A stretch of DNA of 7,193 nucleotides from an uncultured Oscillospiraceae bacterium. Its GTDB lineage: Bacteria > Bacillota > Clostridia > Oscillospirales > Oscillospiraceae. The stretch is from assembly GCA_910587395.1 (NCBI GenBank), contig CAJULJ010000104.1, positions 1-7,193 on the forward strand, written 5' to 3'. The notes beneath the pieces were generated by a model. That model saw only the letters and a list, made by a program, of their open reading frames with translations. It was not told the origin of the DNA and did no database searches. The position numbers were made by a program, and so were the translations under genes. Of this stretch, positions 1-5,071 are shown piece by piece; the stretch's first letter is position 1, and every line of letters begins with the position of its first letter.

Positions 1-160
1 CAGTTGCACGGTCCAGCCGCTTTTCGTGATAATCGTGATAGAGCGTCCGCAGGGATATGTAAGCCATCTGGTCATACATGGACAACCCGTCCGGCATCTC
101 AGCCCCCTGCATTGCCTCTCGTTCCCAGGGGAAGGCATAGCTGTAATCCGGGGTGCTCAT
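1..160 (-). CDS. Unrecognised phage protein, N-terminal 53 codons (partial at the left edge)
   Basis: The ATG at 160 overlaps the VRR-Nuc stop as ATGA and has GAGGTG 5 nt upstream (166-171). The frame is open to the edge. It begins MSTPDYSYAFPWEREAM, then has a PDGLSMYDQMAYISLRTLYH stretch that looks helical, and a basic segment at the cut end. I recall similar short conserved hypothetical proteins after VRR-Nuc genes in Clostridia prophages, but know no function. The tight coupling suggests it belongs to the same operon. Confidence 0.75.
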   Translation of the reverse strand, partial: MSTPDYSYAFPWEREAMQGAEMPDGLSMYDQMAYISLRTLYHDYHEKRLDRAT

Positions 161-531
161 GTCACCACCTCATCAGAAAGGGAGAGATACCATTCCAGCA
201 TAGTCACTGCCGCCTCCCAGCCGTGACAGACCTGCCACATATTCCCTTGGCATTTGAGATGTTCGCCCCACCATTTCTGCTCCGTTGTGGCCCGACCGGT
301 ATCGGTTTTGAGCTCAATGTACAGGGCGTGGTAGTTCTCCCGCGCAACCGGCAGGCACAGGTCAGGAACGCCTCGCTTGACGCCCTGCTGTTTCAGGTGG
401 CGGCCCTCTATAGCGTCCCGTGTACCGCCATTGGGGATGTGGTAGAGCAAGGCCAACTCCGGCCACCTGGAGCGGATTTCTGGCTGCTGAGACCACTTCA
501 TGACCATCGCTTGGTGCTGGGCCTCCGTCAT
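157..531 (-). CDS. VRR-Nuc domain nuclease
   Basis: This 124-aa protein is a stand-alone VRR-Nuc domain of the PD-(D/E)XK superfamily. Visible signature: HIPNGGTRD (31-39), KRGVPDL with active-site candidate D57, ALYIELKT with E73 and K75, GRATTEQKWW with Q85, and a last Gly-containing helix. Family knowledge: VRR-Nuc domains occur in FAN1 and in phage proteins, where they cut branched or flap DNA and may resolve junctions. An open frame extends back to 564, but the ATG at 531 is chosen for its AAGGAGG site 7 nt upstream (539-545) and its ATGA overlap with the zinc-finger gene. It also overlaps the next gene by ATGA. Length is usual for phage members, and the catalytic residues look intact. 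Confidence 0.92.
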   Translation of the reverse strand: MTEAQHQAMVMKWSQQPEIRSRWPELALLYHIPNGGTRDAIEGRHLKQQGVKRGVPDLCLPVARENYHALYIELKTDTGRATTEQKWWGEHLKCQGNMWQVCHGWEAAVTMLEWYLSLSDEVVT

Positions 532-737
532 GTTCTCGCCTCCTTTACAGCCTTTTGCGCCCAAATTACACCGGGGTCTTTATCCGTCAGCACTCGTCCG
601 CTGGCGCACTTGACGCATTTGATACGCCACTTGGGTTCCCCCGGTACCGGATTGCGGACCTTCTCAAAGTGGCCGTAGCCAGGTTCTATCCATTCTCCGC
701 AGCAATAGCAGCGACCAGGATATTTATTCCGTGCCAT
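528..737 (-). CDS. Small zinc-finger protein (CxxC...CxxC), function unknown
   Basis: This 69-aa protein starts at ATG 737 with GGAGGTGA (744-751) 6 nt upstream, 17 nt after the helicase stop. C10-x2-C13 (CYCCGEWI) and C41-x2-C44 (CVKCASG) make a likely single zinc site. The region between holds a GYGHFEKV turn and basic residues, and the C terminus is a short amphipathic helix. Small proteins of this kind are common in phage replication modules. Binding of DNA, RNA or a partner is inferred from the fold alone. The stop overlaps the start of the VRR-Nuc gene as ATGA, so the two are translationally coupled. Confidence 0.8.
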   Translation of the reverse strand: MARNKYPGRCYCCGEWIEPGYGHFEKVRNPVPGEPKWRIKCVKCASGRVLTDKDPGVIWAQKAVKEART

Positions 738-754
738 GTTTTGTCACCTCCGCT

Positions 755-2281
755 TCACGCGCTCTGCCGCCCTTTCTTTTTCGGTGCGTTAAACAGCCGG
801 TTCAGAATCTGGCTGGCGTCACCCTTGCTCAGACCAGCGGTGTCGAAGCCTTTACACCGTCTCTGGATGATGGCGACCTGTTTGTCCGTGGCCGGAGCCT
901 TGCCCCACCGCCTGACCGATTCCAGGTCCCACAGCTGGCGGCAGTCCGTATAGTCCCTCAGAAGTTCCATGTATACCCGGTCAATAGCCTCCTGCATCCC
1001 GACCTGGGACCCGTCCGACATATGCACAAGGCCGAGGGAGTTGGGGCAGGGAATCGTCAGGCTCTTGCCGTCTGTCAGGGATACCACCATTTCGCCGTCC
1101 GGCATCTTGAAGAAGTTGATGTCGTGGGTGTTGTACTTCTGCTCCTGGGCCCAGAGGTCGACAATCTCCACGTTCCTAATCCAGCTCTCCGGGCAGTCGC
1201 CAGCGGCGGCGATCTTCAGGGGCAGGTCGAACAGGTCCCCTTGTATCTCCGTGGCCTTCCGTGCCGGGATATTGCTCAGGTCCAGCCCCAGCAGGCTCGG
1301 TGCCGTACAGAGGGACGCCTTCCCGGTAATGCCCACGCAGTCGATCAGAACCAGCCGCTCCTTGCCGGGGTATAGCCGCAGGCCGCGGCCCACCATCTGG
1401 GCGTACAGGCTCTCCGACTGAGTGGGCCGGGCCACGATGACCGTCTCCACCCTGGGAATGTCCGTCCCTTCGGTGAACACCATGCAGTTGACGATGCAGG
1501 GAATCTCCCCGGCGGTAAAGGCTTCGATGATGGCGGCGCGGTCCTTGGTCTCTCCCGTCACCACCACAGCCCCCTTGATGCGTCCGGCGATTTCCTCGGC
1601 TTGGTGTACGCTGACTGCGAAGATCAGCGTGGCGCCGGCGGCGTGTTCCCGGTAGGTCTGCGCAATGGCGTCCGCTGTGCCCTCCATGGCCTCGTCCAGT
1701 TCTCCGGGGGCATAGTCGCCGTTGCGGGTGTGGACGGCCCGCAGGTCGTAGCCGATGTCCACGCGCTTGCACAGGATGTCGCACAGGTATTTGTTCTGTA
1801 TCCCCCAGCGAAGATCCCGCTGGAAGATGATTTTCTGGAACACGTCGCTCAGCCGGATTTTATCACCACGGTTGGGTGTGGCCGTGAAGCCGACCAGCTT
1901 CAGAGGCTGGAAGTATTCAAAAATCTTTCGGTAGGTATTGGCGGCAGCGTGGTGAGCCTCGTCGCAGATGATCAGGCCGAAGTCATGCGGGCTGAACCGC
2001 TCCAGTCTCCGCACAAGGCTCTGCACCGACGCGCTGACCACCTCCTCGCCGTCAGCGTGGCTCCCGGCCCGCTCCACACCGTAGGTGCAGTCAAAATATT
2101 TCCGGGGCTGCTCCACCAGCTCCTCCCGGTGGGATAGGATCAGCATTCTCTCCCCGTGCCGGGGCAGATTGGCGAAGGTCACCGTCTTCCCCAGCCCCGT
2201 GGCCATCTGCACCAGGTAGGAGCCGGGGGGCTGGGCTTCAATAGTGGCAATGCAGTCCTGTTGGTATGGTCTCAATTCCAT
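755..2281 (-). CDS. SF2 DEAD/DEAH-box (DEAH) DNA helicase, phage type
   Basis: This 508-aa protein starts at ATG 2281 with AGGAG 7 nt upstream. It has a full superfamily 2 motif set: a Q-like ELRPYQQDC at the N terminus, Walker A ATGLGKT with K32 and T33, motif Ia LILSHREEL, motif II DEAH at 107-110, motif III GFTATPNRGD (TAT 133-135), motif V FTEGTDIPRVETVIVARPT (269-287), and motif VI QMVGRGLR (295-302). Residues 320-460 vary more. The C-terminal ~45 residues (ATDKQVAIIQRR...LSKGDASQILNRLF) match a short helical module I recall at the ends of many phage helicases, probably for DNA or partner contact. It is likely an ATP-driven helicase or translocase remodelling replication or recombination intermediates. 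Polarity and substrate are not readable. It is the first gene after the repeat-rich gap and is followed 17 nt later by the zinc-finger gene. Confidence 0.93.
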   Translation of the reverse strand: MELRPYQQDCIATIEAQPPGSYLVQMATGLGKTVTFANLPRHGERMLILSHREELVEQPRKYFDCTYGVERAGSHADGEEVVSASVQSLVRRLERFSPHDFGLIICDEAHHAAANTYRKIFEYFQPLKLVGFTATPNRGDKIRLSDVFQKIIFQRDLRWGIQNKYLCDILCKRVDIGYDLRAVHTRNGDYAPGELDEAMEGTADAIAQTYREHAAGATLIFAVSVHQAEEIAGRIKGAVVVTGETKDRAAIIEAFTAGEIPCIVNCMVFTEGTDIPRVETVIVARPTQSESLYAQMVGRGLRLYPGKERLVLIDCVGITGKASLCTAPSLLGLDLSNIPARKATEIQGDLFDLPLKIAAAGDCPESWIRNVEIVDLWAQEQKYNTHDINFFKMPDGEMVVSLTDGKSLTIPCPNSLGLVHMSDGSQVGMQEAIDRVYMELLRDYTDCRQLWDLESVRRWGKAPATDKQVAIIQRRCKGFDTAGLSKGDASQILNRLFNAPKKKGRQSA

Positions 2282-2633
2282 GTTGGTTCTCCTTTCGTGG
2301 AACTGTGGGACGCTTCTTTTTTATGTCCCGCAAATGTCCTACGCACAAAATCCCTTGCGCCATGCGGCTTTTAGCATTTCCGTGGGATTGTGGGACTTTT
2401 CCCCCGTTTTTTCTCATATGCGCAGGAGGGAAATATTTTCTACCCCCAAAACGCATTGTTTTTTCTCGCGCACGCATAGTAGGTATTGGGGAAAGTCCCA
2501 CAGTCCCACAAGTCCCGCAGAATGCGCAGAGTATTTGGAAACAGGGGCTTTTCTCTGTGGGCCTTTCTGGTGGGACAATTTTTAAAGTACCACGAACATT
2601 GCTTTCCTGGCCCTCAAAGGGGCAGTTCATCAT
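2238..2633 (-). CDS. Doubtful small ORF spanning the intergenic gap
   Basis: The frame runs from ATG 2633 (131 aa), inside the end of the DUF927 gene in another frame, to a stop inside the helicase gene. A purine-rich GGAGAGGGGGG lies 8 nt before this ATG, so translation by coupling is conceivable. Against it: the frame crosses the whole box-rich repeat (the boxes themselves give a CGTCGTVG peptide) and covers the helicase ribosome binding site. Its last residues are a shadow of the helicase, and two plus-strand frames are also open here, which points to low stop density. The composition (many Cys, Pro, Lys, Arg) matches no family I know. Listed because it cannot be excluded. Confidence 0.2.
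   Translation of the reverse strand: MMNCPFEGQESNVRGTLKIVPPERPTEKSPCFQILCAFCGTCGTVGLSPIPTMRAREKTMRFGGRKYFPPAHMRKNGGKVPQSHGNAKSRMAQGILCVGHLRDIKKKRPTVPRKENQHGIETIPTGLHCHY
2305..2331 (-). promoter_or_regulatory. Small box-based hairpin just upstream of the DEAH helicase start
   Basis: On the minus strand GCGGGAC and GTCCCAC flank a 13-nt A-rich loop, giving a 7-bp stem with one G-U or mismatched position. It ends about 11 nt before the AGGAG ribosome binding site. It reuses the box sequence of the neighbouring inverted repeat. It could affect translation or transcription of the helicase, or be a protein site. It is not followed by a U-tract, so it is unlikely to be a terminator. Confidence 0.35.
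2320..2348 (-). promoter_or_regulatory. Weak sigma-A-like promoter candidate for the helicase operon
   Basis: On the minus strand TTGTGC (2348-2343) and CATAAA (2325-2320) are separated by exactly 17 nt and lie about 40 nt before the helicase ATG. Each matches the consensus only partly. The -10 side overlaps the GCGGGAC box, so a box-binding protein would block it. This is a by-eye candidate and may be chance. Confidence 0.2.
2381..2510. repeat. Long imperfect inverted repeat built from paired TGTGGGAC boxes
   Basis: The left arm (2381-2405) and right arm (2486-2510) are reverse complements over GTGGGA, one mismatch, TGTGGGACTTT, one bulged T, then CCCC. That is 21 paired positions. Each arm contains two box copies in tandem at 8-bp spacing. 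The 80-nt spacer holds T-rich tracts and the GTTTTTTCTC direct repeat. In minus-strand RNA this would form a long stem with a large loop. As DNA it offers symmetrical paired protein sites. Both readings are inferences; the repeat itself is plain in the sequence. Confidence 0.85.
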
Positions 2634-4506
2634 CGTAGTTACCCCCCTCTCCATCATCCGGCGGCAGACGCAGCCAGACGCAATCTACTGCCATACCGTC
2701 GATGCGCTTTGTCTTTGTATAGCCCTTGCTCCTTGTGTCAATCAGCCCCTTGGACTTTAAATGCCCCAGCAGTGCTTTGGACGATAGCCCAGCTTCCTCA
2801 CACGCCTTGTTCCAGATGGTGCGGTTGATAATAGCAATATCATGTTCGATGATACCGTAACGTTCGCCGCGCTCCACACTTTCCTTAAATTGATTCACAT
2901 GGGCCGCCACCCAACCGCACATATACTCGTAGCCACGCTCTGACGTGCTGACCTCGCTCTTTTCCTTGAGGAATTCTCCCAGCTCAGGGGCTACCAAGGC
3001 GCGGTCATCGTGAAAAATCCATTCTGTGGCAAGCTGGTCTGCGGTAATAATCAGGGCCGCCGCCATCGCCTGCTTCTCGGTGGTGTCACTTTGAATGCAG
3101 GCGGCATAGTTTTCCTCGTAGAGTTCCCGCACTCGATCCATCTCGCCCTCCTCGCACAGGCGGGCAATGAACAGCTTTCCGGCATGGCCATAGTTGAGTT
3201 TCAGAACATTGGCGGTGCGATGACCGTCTCGAATGACGGCTTCTCCATAGCGGCACTCAATATCTACCACACGGTTGACTGCTCCGGCGCCATCGGTTTC
3301 ACCCACCAGAGGCGTTTCCCCGGAGGTGATGAAGCAGTTGGCCCATTTAGGCGTGTAGTCCAGTCCGAGGGATTTGTTGCCCCGCAGTTTCCCGGAGCCT
3401 GCCGCCAACTCGTACACGTTGAAATTGATTCGCCCGTGGCGATCCTTGGCAAGCTGCAGCTCGTCCAGAAACAGGGGGAGCGAGTGCAGGAATCCGGCCA
3501 TCAACTCCACGCCCACGGATGTGCTCTTGAAGGTCTGGAAGTATGCGCCGCCTGCGGTGGGGTTCGCCCACACGGACGCCCCCAGCATCTGTGCCACGGT
3601 TTTGCCGGTGCCGCTGTCCATGCTCCACAGGTGGACAAAAAATGGGAGACATCCAAGCGGCTCCACAAGGACGGAGGCGAAGGATGCCGCCAGTACAATG
3701 CGGGCAGTCAGACTATAGGAGCGGGCGTCCAGGGCCTCTGTGAGCCAGTTTTCGAGGCTTCCAGTCTGGCCTATGGCTTTATATATCGGGCGGAAGCTAT
3801 CTGCGCTGTCGAAGGCCACGCCCCCCGCGTAGGGGGAAAATCCTTCCTCGTTCCAGCCCATGCGGGAAACTGCCTTGACCTCCGGGATGATATCCTGGTT
3901 CTTGTCGATGGCGTCCCGCAGGAAGTCCACCAATGCCTGCGCCCGCTCCCCGCTGGTGACTGAAATGCCGCAATCCGACAGGGCCACGATGTCGGCAGCC
4001 TTGGAGATTCGGCTCATGGGGACTACGATCTCTGACCATGGCCGGCGGTCTGAGTAGCTGCGCCGGTACCACAGCTTGACCTTGACCATGCCCGTATCGA
4101 TGGATACCAGCTTTTCCACCGGCATGATGGGGTGGGTGCAGGCGTATGTGATTCCGCCGCCCTGGGCATACCGCCAGATGCCGCTCTCGTCCGCCGTCCA
4201 TTCCCCGACATTCAACTCCAAAGCCTGGTCGAAGAATTCGGAGATTCCATCGTCCCGGACAACGGACAGGGAGACGGCTCTTAATTCTTTCCTGTACTCT
4301 CTCAGGCACCTGGCAAAGCCCTTAAAGCCGAGTTCCTTGGCGAGGTCTGCAAGTGCCTGCTCCTCCATGGCCTGCTGGTAGCCGGATTTCAAGCCAGTCA
4401 GCCATTCAAATACCCGGCCCTCCTTGAAGTCCGCAAGCGAAAAGTCAGGCCGCTTATCTGGGGCTGCCGGGACTGTGTTTCCTGGCTGTAGTGCCTTTTC
4501 TTCCAC
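2614..4506 (-). CDS. DUF927 family replicative ATPase/helicase
   Basis: This 630-aa protein starts at GTG with a near-perfect GGAGGTGA site. Residues 80-290 fit the DUF927 N-terminal region (beta-rich, with VVPMSRI, SVTSGERAQALVDFL and a GWNEEGFSPYAGG turn). The ATPase core follows: Walker A SMDSGTGKT with K302 and T303, Walker B LPLFLDE with D348-E349, a sensor-like CFITSGE (391-397), and an arginine-finger candidate R412 in VNRVVDIE. The position that is usually the first P-loop glycine is Met296. The C-terminal 100 residues are helical and look winged-helix-like, ending in an acidic DDELPL. Family knowledge: DUF927 proteins occur in phages and mobile elements as primase-linked helicases. 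Directly after the CHC2 protein, this one probably unwinds the phage origin or fork. The substrate and direction of movement cannot be read from the sequence. It ends at TGA 2614-2616, followed by the only long intergenic gap. Confidence 0.88.
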   Translation of the reverse strand: MEEKALQPGNTVPAAPDKRPDFSLADFKEGRVFEWLTGLKSGYQQAMEEQALADLAKELGFKGFARCLREYRKELRAVSLSVVRDDGISEFFDQALELNVGEWTADESGIWRYAQGGGITYACTHPIMPVEKLVSIDTGMVKVKLWYRRSYSDRRPWSEIVVPMSRISKAADIVALSDCGISVTSGERAQALVDFLRDAIDKNQDIIPEVKAVSRMGWNEEGFSPYAGGVAFDSADSFRPIYKAIGQTGSLENWLTEALDARSYSLTARIVLAASFASVLVEPLGCLPFFVHLWSMDSGTGKTVAQMLGASVWANPTAGGAYFQTFKSTSVGVELMAGFLHSLPLFLDELQLAKDRHGRINFNVYELAAGSGKLRGNKSLGLDYTPKWANCFITSGETPLVGETDGAGAVNRVVDIECRYGEAVIRDGHRTANVLKLNYGHAGKLFIARLCEEGEMDRVRELYEENYAACIQSDTTEKQAMAAALIITADQLATEWIFHDDRALVAPELGEFLKEKSEVSTSERGYEYMCGWVAAHVNQFKESVERGERYGIIEHDIAIINRTIWNKACEEAGLSSKALLGHLKSKGLIDTRSKGYTKTKRIDGMAVDCVWLRLPPDDGEGGNYDDELPL

Positions 4507-5071
4507 GGTCCGCTTTCACCTCCAAAATTTCTTCTTCCAGTTCATCCAGCAGGTATTCCAAATACGGCTGTTTTCTTACCGCTTCAGCGTAAAGCGGATG
4601 GATAAATCCGGCTTCCCAATCTCCTCTGGTGGGTTCAAAATATTTCAGCACGTCCCACCAGTATTGATGCTCTGAGGCCAGTTCCCGGTGCTTATCCTCC
4701 AGCTGCTCCAGCTTTGCTTTCCGCTGGGCCTCCCGGCGGCGGGCCTCCAAGATGGCAGACCGCACCGCCGGGTCAGGCTTGTCCCATGTAAGTCCCAAGG
4801 CAAAATCCGCATTGATACGCAGAATCGCTTGGCGAAATGGGATATCAAACAGCTTCATTACAAAATCGATTACTGTGCCGCCGGCATGGCAGCCAAAGCA
4901 GCACCACCCGCGCTGATCGCTATAGAGTTTAAGGCTGGCGGTCTTTTCGCGGTGGAATGGGCAGCATATGTATCCGGCCCGGTTTGGGTGAAAGCCGTAA
5001 TGTTCTGCCACATCCTGGATCGTCACGAGGCTCTTGACTTGATCAGCAAGGTCAGTCCTCTGCATCCCCAT
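4454..5071 (-). CDS. CHC2 zinc-finger (DnaG-type) primase-associated protein without a TOPRIM domain
   Basis: The N-terminal ~95 residues are a clear DnaG-like CHC2 zinc-binding domain: a helical leader with a DVAEHYGF stretch, then C37-P-F-H40 followed by REKTASLKLY, and C58-F-G-C61 followed by HAGGTVIDFVMKLF. In bacterial primases this domain binds the template and helps choose the start site. The protein is only 205 aa. After the finger come an Arg/Glu/Lys-rich probable coiled coil (about 100-130) and an acidic C-terminal helix, with no TOPRIM polymerase core. It therefore cannot be a complete DnaG. The start is uncertain. The ATG at 5071 has a G5 tract 6 nt upstream and a GGAGG 15 nt upstream. 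The ATG at 5065 is possible, and the one at 5095 has no ribosome binding site. The gene overlaps the nuclease gene by 20 nt and the DUF927 gene by 53 nt, so joint expression and function with the helicase is likely. Confidence 0.88.
   Translation of the reverse strand: MGMQRTDLADQVKSLVTIQDVAEHYGFHPNRAGYICCPFHREKTASLKLYSDQRGWCCFGCHAGGTVIDFVMKLFDIPFRQAILRINADFALGLTWDKPDPAVRSAILEARRREAQRKAKLEQLEDKHRELASEHQYWWDVLKYFEPTRGDWEAGFIHPLYAEAVRKQPYLEYLLDELEEEILEVKADRGRKGTTARKHSPGSPR
4516..4523 (-). promoter_or_regulatory. Strong ribosome binding site deciding the GTG start of the DUF927 gene
   Basis: The minus strand reads GGAGGTGA here, complementary to the 16S rRNA tail, and lies 9 nt before the GTG at 4506. 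It is inside the CHC2 gene, so the 53-nt overlap between the two genes appears real, and the GTG is the true start despite being a non-ATG codon. Confidence 0.75.

Larger units (their letters stand above)
2304..2576. repeat. Cluster of TGTGGGAC-type boxes (iteron-like)
   Basis: Plus-orientation copies: TGTGGGAC at 2304-2311 and 2389-2396, with variants GTGGGAT 2382-2388, TGTGGGCC 2556-2563 and GGTGGGAC 2569-2576. Minus-orientation copies: GTCCCACA at 2495-2502 and 2503-2510, with variants GTCCCGC 2325-2331 and 2512-2518. That makes nine in about 270 bp. Isolated copies exist in genes (GTCCCACA at 926-933, GTCCCAC at 4652-4658), but no comparable cluster. Iteron-like clustering suggests an initiator or repressor binding array, but no binding protein can be named. 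Confidence 0.65.
2282..2613. other. 332-bp box-rich, AT-rich intergenic gap; candidate replication origin or structured regulatory leader
   Basis: This is the only stretch over 300 bp without a recognised gene, and it is visibly richer in A/T runs than its flanks. It contains a cluster of TGTGGGAC-type boxes in both orientations, a 25-bp imperfect inverted repeat of paired boxes, a small hairpin just before the downstream helicase, and direct repeats: GTTTTTTCTC at 2406 and 2458, and ATGCGCAG at 2418 and 2522. No T-tailed intrinsic terminator is evident on the minus strand. Location between two replication helicase genes, repeated boxes and AT-rich tracts are all features of phage origins. 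A leader RNA or repressor-binding region for the downstream helicase would also fit. Frames are open on both strands across it, so a translated product cannot be excluded. Confidence 0.5.

Noticed and set aside
532..564. Earlier ATG for the VRR-Nuc gene at 564
   Set aside because: It would overlap the zinc-finger gene by 37 nt and has no ribosome binding site. The ATG at 531 has AAGGAGG at 7 nt and the ATGA overlap.
731..2137. Several plus-strand open frames of 132-214 aa
   Set aside because: They are antisense to the DEAH helicase with no family features; the helicase frame has the full SF2 motif set.
2381..2510. Inverted repeat as an intrinsic terminator for the DUF927 gene
   Set aside because: The loop is 80 nt and no U-tract follows the right-hand end of the stem on the minus strand, so it does not fit a classical terminator.
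2304..2576. CRISPR array
   Set aside because: The repeated unit is only 8 bp, is in both orientations and has irregular spacing; there are no spacer-sized units.
2244..2760. Two plus-strand open frames over the intergenic gap (2244-2585 and 2266-2760)
   Set aside because: They start inside the helicase or its ribosome binding site on the opposite strand, cross the inverted repeat, and have Phe/Cys-rich translations typical of read-through of T-rich DNA.
3010..3963. 317-aa plus-strand open frame
   Set aside because: It lies fully antisense to the DUF927 gene, whose motifs are intact. The translation has no recognisable domain and no good ribosome binding site; it reflects GC-rich third positions.
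4454..5071. Complete DnaG primase
   Set aside because: Only the CHC2 domain is present; there is no TOPRIM EGYMD-type or DxD motif and the length is one third of DnaG.
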